A stretch of 64,000 bases of DNA from Oricola sp. (GCF_022763245.1 NZ_JALEGV010000041.1:481223-545222); one strand, 5' to 3'. Shown: positions 29,888 to 38,975, numbered from the stretch's first letter. Numbers and translations are program-made. The notes: generated from the letters alone by a model not told the origin.

Positions 29888-30962
29888 ATGGGTCTTGTCT
29901 TGAAGCACGTTGTCCAGACAAAGAGCGGGGCATATCACTACCGGCGAAGGGTGCCGAAGCACCTGAAAGAGATCGTCGGGAAGACGGAACTGAAGCGGTT
30001 CCTAGGGAAAACCCAGACAGAAGCACTGGCCGCATACCCTCAGGTTCACACTGAGTTTGAGCGGGAATTGCGACAGGCGGAGCGGAAAGCCAAGGGGCAG
30101 CCAGCATTGCCTGAAGCGCCTCTTAGCGATCTGGACCGGTACTATCATCTCATCAAGCGGCTACAGGAATTCGGCGTTGATCCTTTCGAGGTCGAATATG
30201 ATGAGAATGGTTTGCCTGCCGATGAAGCCTACAGAGGCGCGGTCGCGGATTCGATCATAGACAGCTACGGGAAGACGCTACCTGAATGACCTCAAGGCGA
30301 TGATCAATCATGCGATCATGGAGGAAGAGCTAAGCATCTCCAGTCCCTTCAAAGGTCTGACTATTAAGGTCGAAGGCTCAGGGAAGGAAGAGCGGACATC
30401 GTTCACACAGGCCGAACTGAAAGCTATCCGGGGCCAACTGGAACGGCACGGCAATTCAGAACTGCGGATGATATGGGCGCTCTTGGAGTATTCCGGGTGC
30501 CGCCTGTCGGAAGTCTCCAAACTGATGAAATCGGACCTGTTCATCGAAGGGGAGGACATCCCCTACATCCGCATACAGGCGAATGACCGGCGGGGCATAA
30601 AGACAGCGTCATCGATACGGGAAATCCCGCTTATGGGCGAGGCGCTGGAGACGACGAAGGAAGCTGTTGCGTTGTCAGGGGACAGTCCATTCCTGTTTCC
30701 CCACTACGGCTCGAAGGTGAATGATGAAGCGGCTTCTCAGGCGCTCATGAAGCACGTCAGGACGGTTACAAGCGATCCGAAGAAGGTAGTGCATTCCCTT
30801 CGCCATACGCTGTCTGATCGGCTGAGAGTGGCCGGCGTGGCAGAGGAAGTGATTTCAGTGGTGCTTGGACATAAAGGCCACGGGATGACCAGCCGGTATG
30901 GCGGCAGAGAAGCGCGATTGAAGCTTGCGGCTGAAGCCCTCAAACAAGTTCAGCAGGACTAA
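29888..30962 (+). pseudogene. Tyrosine-recombinase integrase, disrupted by internal deletion and frameshift
   Basis: Two open frames belong to one former gene. The first (29888-30289, 133 residues, MGLVLKHVVQTKSGAYHYRR) is the N-terminal DNA-binding part of a phage/island integrase and stops at TGA. The second frame, readable from about 30261 as RRYLNDLKAMINHAIMEEEL and then to 30962, holds the complete catalytic domain: Arg in SGCRLSEVSKL, HSLRHT, LGHKGHG and the Tyr of TSRYGG. The frames differ by one base, and the core-binding domain of roughly 100 residues that normally joins them is absent. A start at ATG 30300 could still give a lone catalytic domain. The gene reads away from tRNA-Leu. 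Confidence 0.85.
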
Positions 30963-30965
30963 TCG

Positions 30966-31334
30966 CTACTTACCGCCCTTACCGAACACATAAGCCAACG
31001 CTGCTAAAGCCACAGACAGTGATCGTTCTGCATTTGTGAACCACATGTCCCCATTTACAGGCTGGTTGTAGGCCGCAATATAGAGGCCGATCGCCACTCC
31101 GAACGCTAAGAGAACCGTAACCAGAGCGGCAGTGGTCGGAATGCTTTTTCCGTCACCAAAAAGGTTGCCGACAAACCCTAAATTCTGGGCATTCATGGCT
31201 TCCCGGTGACGATTGTCTTCCCGCTTTAGATCAAGCTGAAGCTTTGCCGCATTCTCTAATGCGTTTTCAAGTTCAGGGTCGTTGTCGTCAGATTGAACGA
31301 CTGCGCCTTTTGCAGTCTCTCTGTCAGACGCCAT
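30966..31334 (-). CDS. Small membrane protein of unknown function, overlapping an ImmA-type protease gene
   Basis: 122 residues. Residues 1-60 are polar and contain a charged helical stretch (ELENALENAAKLQLDLKRED) likely to form a coiled coil. Residues 67-89 (TTAALVTVLLAFGVAIGLYI) are a clear membrane helix, and residues 105-117 are a second, short hydrophobic segment before a basic tail KGGK. I do not recognise the family. Its start overlaps the end of the upstream protease gene by 11 bases, so the two are very likely co-translated and may work together. The base composition is less GC-rich than the chromosomal genes. Confidence 0.65.
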   Translation of the reverse strand: MASDRETAKGAVVQSDDNDPELENALENAAKLQLDLKREDNRHREAMNAQNLGFVGNLFGDGKSIPTTAALVTVLLAFGVAIGLYIAAYNQPVNGDMWFTNAERSLSVALAALAYVFGKGGK

Positions 31335-31827
31335 ACTCGAAGGAAAGTCGATTCTTGATCATAGGAACGGATACCGCAAAAAGGCGCGACAGTGATTCGA
31401 CAGAATTGCTCTGCCAATACTGGTCTAGCAGGAAGCGTGGCACAAGCAAATGCGCGGCAAACGCGTTCGCTTCCTTTTCATACGGATCATTCCCGCCGTA
31501 TTCAGAATCCCTGAGAAGGATGCGGTACTGATCGGAAGAGGCCCATTCCACATGCAGTAGCGCATGACCGAGTTCATGAGCTACCGTGAACGTCTGACGC
31601 AACGGGTATTCATCGCGATTGACGTAGATGGTCTGCTCATCGAAATCATAGAAGCCTGAGATGTTATTTGCTTCGCCCGAAAACTCGACAAACAACACCT
31701 TAAAGCCCTTGGAACGAGCGATCTCGACTGGATTCACAGGGGGCGCGGTTACATCGAATTCGGAATGCAGTCCGCGCACAACGCGCTGGACTCGCGCGTA
31801 GTCCGGCTTTTTCACCACATCCAACAT
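31324..31827 (-). CDS. ImmA/IrrE-family zinc metallopeptidase
   Basis: 167 residues from the ATG at 31827, which has a GGAGGT ribosome binding site; a start 63 bases upstream would run through the promoter. The zinc site HELGH is at residues 84-88, with the downstream acid in YEKEANAFAAHLLVPRF. The family includes ICEBs1 ImmA, which cleaves the element's repressor, and IrrE of Deinococcus. Here no repressor gene is adjacent; instead a small membrane protein gene overlaps the 3' end. The substrate is therefore unknown. Confidence 0.88.
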   Translation of the reverse strand: MLDVVKKPDYARVQRVVRGLHSEFDVTAPPVNPVEIARSKGFKVLFVEFSGEANNISGFYDFDEQTIYVNRDEYPLRQTFTVAHELGHALLHVEWASSDQYRILLRDSEYGGNDPYEKEANAFAAHLLVPRFLLDQYWQSNSVESLSRLFAVSVPMIKNRLSFEYGV

Positions 31828-31852
31828 CTGAACTGACCTCCAGTTAACACTG

Positions 31853-31881
31853 AATATAAGGGATAAATCGAAATTTGTCAA
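31853..31881 (-). promoter_or_regulatory. Sigma-70-type promoter for the ImmA/membrane-protein pair
   Basis: Reading on the minus strand, TTGACA (31881-31876) is followed by exactly 17 bases and TATATT (31858-31853), then about 25 bases to the start codon at 31827. This is a near-consensus housekeeping promoter in unusually AT-rich sequence. Confidence 0.75.
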
Positions 31882-32195
31882 TAGATTCAAACTGTTACAC
31901 TATCTCAAGCAATTACAATGTGTTAAGTGCTGGACAATTGTGGAAAACGCCCTGAAGTCGAATCAGTTCCCCACTGTCGATTTCACCGAAAAATCTGAAA
32001 TGGGAATGTGAGGGTGGGCGGTGGCGTCTTCCCCCCATAGGGGTTCCGTCCGGCCTGAAAATCGAAGGCATGCCCGGTAGGCCGTGAAGACCGCTTAATA
32101 CAGATGGTGGTGGTAAGGCCTGAGCGTTCCCGGCTGACAGTAACTACGCCTCACAACGTATACTTTTTGAGAGAGGCTCTTGACGCGTCTCTTTT
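31882..32195. other. Intergenic region without a recognisable gene
   Basis: This 314-base stretch between the divergent ImmA-type gene and the serine recombinase gene is AT-rich at its left end and has no open frame I can support. A possible weak promoter element (TTGACG near 32180) lies toward the recombinase. The rest shows nothing recognisable. Confidence 0.5.
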
Positions 32196-32244
32196 CATGT
32201 CTCAAATATGCATTCTCTAAACCTCTAAGGAGATATGAGACATG
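32196..32244. promoter_or_regulatory. Inverted repeat CATGTCTCA ... TGAGACATG over the recombinase start
   Basis: CATGTCTCA at 32196-32204 and its exact complement TGAGACATG at 32236-32244 flank the AAGGAG ribosome binding site; the right arm contains the recombinase ATG (32242). Such a placement suits autoregulation, or a recombination (res-like) site used by the encoded serine recombinase. The function is inferred from position. Confidence 0.55.
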
Positions 32245-32790
32245 GCAACAGTCGGATATGCGAGGGTGTCGTCACTCGGTCAATCTCTGGAAGTCCAGAA
32301 GGAGAAGCTGACAGCCTTCGGAGTAGACAAGCTCTTCGAAGAGAAGAGATCGGGAATGGACAGCGCAAGGCCTGCCCTCAAGCAGTGCCTAGAGTACCTC
32401 AGAGAGGGGGACACGCTGGCCATCTCGCGAATAGATCGATTGGCAAGGAGCGCCGAAGACCTGCTCAGGATCGTTCGGGAACTGGAAGCCAAGGGCGTGA
32501 CGCTCAAGGTGCTAGATCAATCAATCGATACGCGGGATGCAGCCGGTAAAGCCTTCCTTGGAATGCTGGCAGTGTTTGCCGAGTTTGAGAACAGCATTCG
32601 CAAAGAGAGGCAGATGGACGGGATCGCCAAGGCGAAGGCGAAAGGCGTTCAGTTTGGCCGGAAGAGCCTTCTGACAGATGAGGCGGTTGAAGAGATCAAG
32701 TCCCTGAGAGAGGACGGAAAGACCGTCCCTGAGATCATCAAGGCAACAGGTCTTTCCAAGGCCTCTGTCTATCGCGCGCTAGGCAGGTAG
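32242..32790 (+). CDS. Serine site-specific recombinase (resolvase/invertase family)
   Basis: 182 residues, ATG preceded by AAGGAG. The catalytic Ser10 is in GYARVSSLGQS, and the conserved Arg/Asp motif AISRIDRLARSAEDL follows. A C-terminal helix-turn-helix (GKTVPEIIKATGLSKASVYRAL) binds DNA. The length is that of small resolvases and invertases, not of large integrases. It looks intact, unlike the tyrosine integrases on both sides. There is no transposase gene beside it, so it may serve plasmid/island resolution or an inversion switch. Confidence 0.92.
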   Translation: MATVGYARVSSLGQSLEVQKEKLTAFGVDKLFEEKRSGMDSARPALKQCLEYLREGDTLAISRIDRLARSAEDLLRIVRELEAKGVTLKVLDQSIDTRDAAGKAFLGMLAVFAEFENSIRKERQMDGIAKAKAKGVQFGRKSLLTDEAVEEIKSLREDGKTVPEIIKATGLSKASVYRALGR

Positions 32791-33052
32791 CTCTATTCGA
32801 CTCACAGAAGGCTCAGGAGAGGCGTCTGGTTGAACGTAGAGGAAGACGCTGGCGAAGGCCGGAACGCGAATCCTGAGTCAACTGTGAGCGAAACTGAGGG
32901 GATGCAGACAGGGAAGGCGTAGGTTTTGGCCTTCTGTGTCTCTTTGTCCCTGCATCAACTGAATTGCGGCTACGCCTTGCGGGATGGGCTTAAGCAGCGC
33001 CCATCTTCCGGCGGACATGCCATCACACTCGTGAGTCGGATGCCATCATATG

Positions 33053-33415
33053 CGACTCATGGCAATCGACATACTGCGCGAACAGCAGTCGCATACCGGC
33101 AATCTGCGTCTCGTGTTTCCGTCGAGTGCATCACTCGAACGGCCGATCAGTGAAAACACGATCAACCAGGCCTTGCGACGGATGGGCTTTGAAAAACACA
33201 AAGCGACCTCACACGGATTTCGCGCGACCGTGCCCACGCTTTCGAACGAAACTGGGCTATGGAACGCCGATGCAATCGAAGCCGAGCTTGCCCATGTCCG
33301 CGGCAATGCGGTCCGGCGCGCTTGCCACCGCGCCTCCTACTGGGAGGAAAGTGTCAGAATGGCCGAGTGGTGGGCTGAGAAAATTGGGGAGGTTTTGGGC
33401 GAAGAAGACCTTTAG
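33053..33415 (+). pseudogene. P4-type tyrosine integrase, C-terminal remnant
   Basis: Only the last 120 or so residues remain, starting abruptly at MAIDILREQQSHTGNLRLVF with a stop codon just upstream in frame. KATSHGFRATVPTLSNETGLW contains the catalytic HxxR-type box of P4 integrases, and DAIEAELAHVRGNAVRRA ... YWEESVRMAEWWA is the family's C-terminus. At the position where the family has the nucleophilic Tyr (AYHRA) this copy reads ACHRA, codon TGC. It lacks the N-terminal domains and the nucleophile and should be dead. Confidence 0.85.
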
Positions 33416-33826
33416 ATACATCATCTGTCGGTGAGAGCGCGCTGGACGAACGGCAAGTGATGTTCCCCTTTGCTTCCGATGCAAAGCTGCCCGCTCAGCG
33501 TTCTGTTGACAAACAACCGCTCTGCGCCTGCATGTCGGACATACATCTGTACTGAAGTCCGCCTCGAAAGCCGCCGTTCGCTGTGAGCGGATTGTTCGTC
33601 CTTTAACGCCGGGGAACAGGCTTTCGCGAAGCGCGTCCAAACTCAAAATCGGGCGAGCAATTGCAGCTCACTGCTCTCTGAGCGCGAGATACGTGGATGT
33701 GTTGGTGGAGTTTGAGCGTCTGCAAATTGAGTGATTTTTGGAACTGTCGTTCTGGTTGCGCCGAGTCCATATGCAGAGATCTGTTCCGCGCCGAGTCTGT
33801 CTTGGTGCCCATGAGTGCGGCGCAGG
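33416..33826. other. Intergenic region without a recognisable gene
   Basis: About 410 bases between the integrase remnant and the 3' end of the ROK regulator gene. Short open frames here have no recognisable similarity. I see no terminator hairpin, repeat copy or second copy of the tRNA-Leu 3' end. Confidence 0.5.
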
Positions 33827-35002
33827 TCAGCTCGTTTGATGTTCGGATCGACGGCGACCGTCGACATAGGCGTTGCCGGATGTTTGTCTCGAACCCGGGA
33901 AGAAAAATGAAAAGACCGGCAGACTGGCTGCCCCAAGAACGCCGGAATCTGGTCCGAGGCGCGAAGCGGCGAATGGCGCGTTCGTCAAGCCGCGCGACGG
34001 GCCTGGCAATGATTTGCCCGACAAGGTGTCGACCAGGCGCTGGTTCATTCGGTGCGGGAGGCGCCCGCCGATGATGATGATTTCCGGATCGAGGAAGGCG
34101 GTGATCACACGGCCAAGCGTCGCCAGTTGCTCCGATGCACGGTCGATCCAGGCTTCGACAGCTTCGCCCGCCCGCGCCACGACCTCTGGGATTTCCGCAA
34201 TATCCTCAATTTCAATGCCGGCCTTCACCAGCGTTTCGACCAAGTCTTGTCCCGAGGGGCGGGGCGTACCGTAGGGAAAGAGGACGCCTGGCTTGGAAGC
34301 ATTGCCATGTGCCCCGCGAAAGAGCTTGCCCTGGATGATGGCGCCCCCGCCCACCCCGTGGCCTATATGAACCAGGAAGAACGTATCGTAACCGGCGCCA
34401 TGGCCATATAGGTATTCTCCGAGCGCGGCGCAGGCGCCGTCCGTGTCGACACTGCAGCGCAAGTCAAGCGCATCCGCGAAAAGAGGGGCGAGCTTCTGTT
34501 CATGGAAGTCGGGAAAGTGACTGTGGGCCAAAAGGGTTTCGCCGTCCTGCGAGAATCCGCCCGGTAGGGAAAAGCCCGCGCCGACTATTCTCCCCCGATC
34601 GATCCCGGACATTTCCACTCCAGCGTCCAGCCGGTCAGCGGCAAGGTGGGCGATACCCTCGGGCGTGACATCGTCGATATCGACCTGATCGGTGAAAACG
34701 ATGTTGCCGGCGATGTCGACGATCGCCAGATCGAAACGCCCGCGCATGAAGTTGACGCCGACGGAAAAGGCTTGCCCCGCCCTGACGGCGAGGTTCTTGC
34801 GCGGCTGCCCCAATTGTCCCGCGCGATCCGCCTTCTCACTCAGAAGGCCGATTTCGACGAGGCCTGAAACGAGCCGGGAAACCGTCGTCGGCGTCAGGCC
34901 TGTAATCTCTGAGATCTCGGAGCGGGAGATGTTTGCGCGCCTGTGCACCAGTTCGAACAATTGGCGTTCGTTGAAGGTGAGTGGGGCGACGCGGTTCGAC
35001 AT
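33827..35002 (-). CDS. ROK-family transcriptional regulator
   Basis: 391 residues. An N-terminal winged helix-turn-helix (ELVHRRANISRSEISEITGLTPTTVSRLVSGL) precedes a ROK sugar-kinase-like domain with VDTDGACAALGEYLYG and the glycine-rich loop HIGHGVGGGAIIQGKLFRG. The usual zinc motif CxCGxxGCxE is replaced by VLFPYGTPRPSGQDL, so it should not bind zinc there. ROK repressors respond to sugars or sugar phosphates. It is divergent from the ABC transporter operon across 147 bases and is its likely regulator. Confidence 0.87.
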   Translation of the reverse strand: MSNRVAPLTFNERQLFELVHRRANISRSEISEITGLTPTTVSRLVSGLVEIGLLSEKADRAGQLGQPRKNLAVRAGQAFSVGVNFMRGRFDLAIVDIAGNIVFTDQVDIDDVTPEGIAHLAADRLDAGVEMSGIDRGRIVGAGFSLPGGFSQDGETLLAHSHFPDFHEQKLAPLFADALDLRCSVDTDGACAALGEYLYGHGAGYDTFFLVHIGHGVGGGAIIQGKLFRGAHGNASKPGVLFPYGTPRPSGQDLVETLVKAGIEIEDIAEIPEVVARAGEAVEAWIDRASEQLATLGRVITAFLDPEIIIIGGRLPHRMNQRLVDTLSGKSLPGPSRGLTNAPFAASRLGPDSGVLGAASLPVFSFFFPGSRQTSGNAYVDGRRRSEHQTS

Positions 35003-35149
35003 GCGCCGATAATGACGATTCGCAATCCGGTCGGCTAGATCGTCAAGCCAAGATAATTAATTTGCGCAATGTTATTTAAGTGACACATAGGTGGCGTAGC
35101 GTTGGAGGCGCCGGCAAGGCCGGCCCATTCCAACCGAGAGGACACAGCC

Positions 35150-36160
35150 ATGACCATCTCCCGCAATCTTCGCGTCGCAGGTCTTGCGGCCTTTTCCCTT
35201 TCCTCGTCCGTCGCCTTTGCCGGCGACCTGACGATCTACACACCGCAATCGGCCGACCGTACCGCCGTGATCGAGGAACTGGCGGAAGCGAAGCTCGGCT
35301 TCGACATCGATTTCGTGAACATGGGCGGCGGCGAGGTCTATGACCGCGTGCTCGCCGAACGCAACAATCCGCAGGCCGACGTCATCTTCGGCCTGATCGA
35401 CTTCCTGACCGCGGGCCTGAAGCAGGAAGGCCTGCTGGAAAAATACACACTCGACGCGCTGGACGGCCTGCCGGACATCTACAAGGATCCCGACGGCTAT
35501 TTTTACGGCTACCGTCAGACGCCGATCACCCTGTCATACAACACCGATATCCTGTCTGGGGAAGAGGCGCCTCAGACCTGGGAAGAGCTCTCCGATCCGA
35601 AATGGGAAGGCAAGTTCATGATCGGCGCGCTGACCTGGCAGACGACGCGCGCGATCCTCGCCGGCCTGTTCACGCGCCAGATCGACGAAACCGGAGAAAT
35701 GACGGAGGAAGGCTGGGACTGGTTCGCCAAGTTCTACGCGAACGCCGTTGTCTTCGAGGAGGGCATGAACCGCCCCGAAATGATCGCGAACGGCGAAACG
35801 CCGCTGTCGCTGAACCATTTCCTGGGCGTTCAGCGCGATGCCGAGACGGGCGGCTACAACTACGCCTATATCGACACGGAAGGCGGCACGCCGATCGTCG
35901 TGGAGCGCAATGCGATCCTGAAAGGCACGGACAATATGGAGCAGGCGCTCGCCTTCCTCGAATATGTCCAGTCGGTGGAGTTTCAGGTCGAGAACGCCGA
36001 ACGGTTCGGCGTCATCCCGGTTCATCCGGACGCCATCGCGCAATCGCCGGAAGACGTGCGCAAGAGCGCCACGCTTCTCACCCCGCAGCCTATCGACTGG
36101 GACCTCATGGCCCGCAATCTCGACGGCTGGCTGGAGCGCATCCAGCTCGATCTTCTCTGA
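35150..36160 (+). CDS. ABC transporter periplasmic binding protein (AfuA/FbpA-like)
   Basis: 336 residues, ATG with GAGAGGA upstream. The signal peptide is MTISRNLRVAGLAAFSLSSS followed by VAFAGD, cleaved near residue 25. The mature start LTIYTPQSADRTAVIEELAE and VYDRVLAERNNPQADVIFG match the iron/phosphonate/sugar-phosphate binding cluster (AfuA, FbpA, PhnS). Iron-binding Tyr-Tyr pairs are not evident, which favours an organic phosphate ligand; this and the phosphatase downstream are the basis of the substrate guess. It is the first gene of the operon divergent from the ROK regulator. Confidence 0.85.
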   Translation: MTISRNLRVAGLAAFSLSSSVAFAGDLTIYTPQSADRTAVIEELAEAKLGFDIDFVNMGGGEVYDRVLAERNNPQADVIFGLIDFLTAGLKQEGLLEKYTLDALDGLPDIYKDPDGYFYGYRQTPITLSYNTDILSGEEAPQTWEELSDPKWEGKFMIGALTWQTTRAILAGLFTRQIDETGEMTEEGWDWFAKFYANAVVFEEGMNRPEMIANGETPLSLNHFLGVQRDAETGGYNYAYIDTEGGTPIVVERNAILKGTDNMEQALAFLEYVQSVEFQVENAERFGVIPVHPDAIAQSPEDVRKSATLLTPQPIDWDLMARNLDGWLERIQLDLL

Positions 36161-36217
36161 GGAAACCGCTTCACCCGGGGGAGCGCGCGGCGCTCCCCTC
36201 ACTGTGCGAGACAAGCG

Positions 36218-37216
36218 ATGATCACGCTCGAAAACATCGACATTGCCTATGGTTCGACCCCGGTTCTGTCGGATCTTAGCCTGCATGTCCCCGAAGGCGA
36301 GTTCTTTACGCTTCTGGGGCCGTCCGGCTGCGGCAAGAGCACGCTTTTGCGCGCGATTTCCGGTTTCGTGCGTCCCTCGCGCGGCCGGGTCATCATCGAC
36401 GGCCGAGACATGACCGCATTGGCGCCGGAGGATCGCGGCATCGGTGTCGTCTTTCAGAATTATGCGCTGTTTCCCCATCTGAGCGTCTACGACAATGTTG
36501 CGTTCGGGCTGCGCGTGGCGCGGACCCGGAAGAAAGAGATCGAAGAGCGCGTGTCGGAGGCGCTCGAGCGGATCGGCGTCGCCGACCATGCGCGCAAGAA
36601 GCCCGCCGAACTCTCGGGCGGCCAGCAGCAGCGCGTGGCGATCGCCCGGGCGCTCATACTCGGTGCGAAGATCCTGCTTCTCGATGAACCGCTCTCCAAT
36701 CTGGACGCCAAACTGCGCGAGGCGATGCGCGACGAGATCCGCGACATCCAGCAACGCCTGCGGCTGACCACCGTCTACGTGACCCACGACCAGGCCGAGG
36801 CGCTGGCGCTGTCCGACCGTGTCGCCGTGATGGAGGCGGGGCATCTGTGCCAGGTCGGCCCGCCACGCGCGCTTTACACGCAGCCCGCCACACCCTTCGT
36901 GTGCGCGTTTGTCGGCGAATCGAGCCGCCTGGCCGACACCGACGGCATCGCGCCCGCGAGCTTTCAGGGCGTGGCCTTCGTGCGGCCCGAGGATGTGCAT
37001 CTGGGCGAAAAGCCGGGAGAGGGCTGGGTGACATTCGACGCCGTGCTGGACCGCGCGGTCTTTCAGGGCGCACGGGTTCGGCTCTTGCTGAGGCGCGGCG
37101 ACAGCCTCCTGCTGGCCGACGCGCCCGGCTATTTTGACGATCGCGCGCCCGGCGAGACGGTGACGGTCTCCATCCATGCCGACAAGGTTCACCGTTACCC
37201 GGGAGACCCGGCATGA
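36218..37216 (+). CDS. ABC transporter ATPase (AfuC/PotA-type)
   Basis: 332 residues. Walker A is GPSGCGKSTLLRAISGF, the Q-loop VVFQNYALFPHLSVYDNVAF, the signature LSGGQQQRVAIARAL, Walker B ILLLDEPLSNLD and the H-loop VYVTHDQAEALAL. A C-terminal TOBE-like regulatory domain follows (residues about 240-330). It energises the fused permease encoded next, whose start overlaps its stop by 4 bases. Confidence 0.93.
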   Translation: MITLENIDIAYGSTPVLSDLSLHVPEGEFFTLLGPSGCGKSTLLRAISGFVRPSRGRVIIDGRDMTALAPEDRGIGVVFQNYALFPHLSVYDNVAFGLRVARTRKKEIEERVSEALERIGVADHARKKPAELSGGQQQRVAIARALILGAKILLLDEPLSNLDAKLREAMRDEIRDIQQRLRLTTVYVTHDQAEALALSDRVAVMEAGHLCQVGPPRALYTQPATPFVCAFVGESSRLADTDGIAPASFQGVAFVRPEDVHLGEKPGEGWVTFDAVLDRAVFQGARVRLLLRRGDSLLLADAPGYFDDRAPGETVTVSIHADKVHRYPGDPA

Positions 37217-38955
37217 CCGATGCTGTCCTTGCGGTCGGTCGCGTGGGTTCGATTCGGGGCACGCGGATGATCCGCACCACTTTGTTCTGGGCCGCTGTTC
37301 TGGTTCTCGCCTGGGCGATTGTCGCCTTCCTCTACGCGCCGCTCGCCTCGGTGCTGGGCAAGGCCTTCCTGGCCGAGGGGCGGGTAACGACGGAAACGAT
37401 CGCCCGCCTCGCCGACTCTCGCAATGTGCGCCAAGCCCTGTGGAACACGGTGTGGATGACGGCGGCGACGTTGATCACGGTCAATCTTGTCGGCCTGTTC
37501 CAGGTGGTCGTTCTGGAATTCGTCAATGTGCGCGGGTCGGGATTTCTGAAGATCGCCTTTGCGACTCCGCTCGTGTTCAGCTCGGTCACGGCGATCACCG
37601 GCTACAACTTCGTCTATGGCGATCACGGAGCGGTCACGGAGCTTCTGACCTGGATCTTTCCAGAGATGGAGCGGCGTTGGTTCCGTGGCTGGCCTGCGGT
37701 TCTGATCGCCCACAGCTTCCTGATGACACACTATCATTTCCTGTTCCTGCGCGCGGCGGTCAGGCGGGTCGACTATTCCACCGTGGAGGCCGCGCGCAGC
37801 CTGGGGGCGAGCCCGTTCACCGCGCTCGTGCGCGTCGTCTTCCCCGTCGTTCTTCCAACGGTCTTCGCCATCTCGCTCCTCGTCCTGCTTTCGGCGCTCA
37901 CGTCCTTCGCCGCGCCGGCGATTGTCGGCGGGCGCGAATTCAGAATGCTCAACCAAATGATCCTCGGCCTCAACAGTATCCGCCGTGCGGACATGGCCGC
38001 GATGCTGGCGCTGATGCTGGGCGCAGTGTCGCTGATCGTCTTCCTGGCACTGCGCTGGATCGAAAGCCGCGGGCGCTACACCGGCGGCGTGAAAACGCCT
38101 GTTCCCATGCAACGTCTCGACATCCGCAACCGCTTCGCCAACACGGCCGTGCACGCTGTGGCCTGGGCGTTGTTCGTGATCTACGCGACGCCGGTCGTGC
38201 TGACGATCCTGTTCTCCTTCGCGCCGTCGGCGTCGATCGCCATGGACGTACTGCCGTCGAGACTGACGCTGTCGAACTATGTGACCGTGCTCACCGAAAG
38301 CCAGACGGTCGAACCACTGATCAATTCCGCAGTCATGTCGCTGCTCGCTGTCGGTGTTGTCCTGGCGCTCAGCCTGTTCGCCAGCCACCTGATCGCACGC
38401 TACCGGCATGTTTCGCTCGCGGTGCTGGAGTTCTCGCTGTTCATTCCATGGGTTCTGCCGTCGTCGCTCGTGGCGATCGGGCTGATTATCGCCTATGACG
38501 CGTCCGCCCCGATCCTCTTCGGCAACGTGTTGCTCGGCTCCTACGCCATCCTGCCGATCGCCTATGGCATCCTGATCGTGCCGATGATGGTGCGTCTGAT
38601 AGGCGCGTCGATGACGGGGCTCGATCCGACGCTTGACGAGGCCGCGCGGGCTCTGGGCGCGGGGCCGCTGGAGCGGTTTGTGAGGGTCACTCTGCCATTG
38701 CTCGCGCCCGTACTGATCCTGGTTTCGGCGCTCGCGTTCAACGACCTGATCAACGAGTACACTGTCTCGGCTTTTCTCTACAATCCGAACAACCGGCCGC
38801 TCGGCGTCGCCATCGCCAGCATGGCGGCGAGCAGCAATCCCGAACAACTCGCCCAGGGACTGGTCTACGCCACGCTCGTGATGGGCTTCTCCTTCATCAT
38901 CATCCTCGTCGCCGACCGGCTTGGTCTCGGCCGCGCGCCACTTTCCGCTGTCTGA
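37213..38955 (+). CDS. ABC transporter fused permease (AfuB/FbpB-type)
   Basis: 580 residues with about 12 membrane segments in two permease halves. EAA-type loops are visible as VEAARSLGASPFTALVRVVFP and DEAARALGAGPLERFVRVTLP. The ATG at 37213 overlaps the ATPase stop; a second ATG at 37267 just before the first membrane helix is possible. The fused form is typical of FbpB/AfuB importers for iron, phosphonates or sugar phosphates. Confidence 0.9.
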   Translation: MTDAVLAVGRVGSIRGTRMIRTTLFWAAVLVLAWAIVAFLYAPLASVLGKAFLAEGRVTTETIARLADSRNVRQALWNTVWMTAATLITVNLVGLFQVVVLEFVNVRGSGFLKIAFATPLVFSSVTAITGYNFVYGDHGAVTELLTWIFPEMERRWFRGWPAVLIAHSFLMTHYHFLFLRAAVRRVDYSTVEAARSLGASPFTALVRVVFPVVLPTVFAISLLVLLSALTSFAAPAIVGGREFRMLNQMILGLNSIRRADMAAMLALMLGAVSLIVFLALRWIESRGRYTGGVKTPVPMQRLDIRNRFANTAVHAVAWALFVIYATPVVLTILFSFAPSASIAMDVLPSRLTLSNYVTVLTESQTVEPLINSAVMSLLAVGVVLALSLFASHLIARYRHVSLAVLEFSLFIPWVLPSSLVAIGLIIAYDASAPILFGNVLLGSYAILPIAYGILIVPMMVRLIGASMTGLDPTLDEAARALGAGPLERFVRVTLPLLAPVLILVSALAFNDLINEYTVSAFLYNPNNRPLGVAIASMAASSNPEQLAQGLVYATLVMGFSFIIILVADRLGLGRAPLSAV

Positions 38956-38975
38956 TTCATCCTCAGGAGACACTT

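Noticed and set aside
33797-33812. Second copy of the tRNA-Leu 3' end (GGTGCCC on the plus strand) as the right island border
   Set aside because: Only about 8 bases match and they are in inverted orientation; a real attachment site should be a longer direct repeat.
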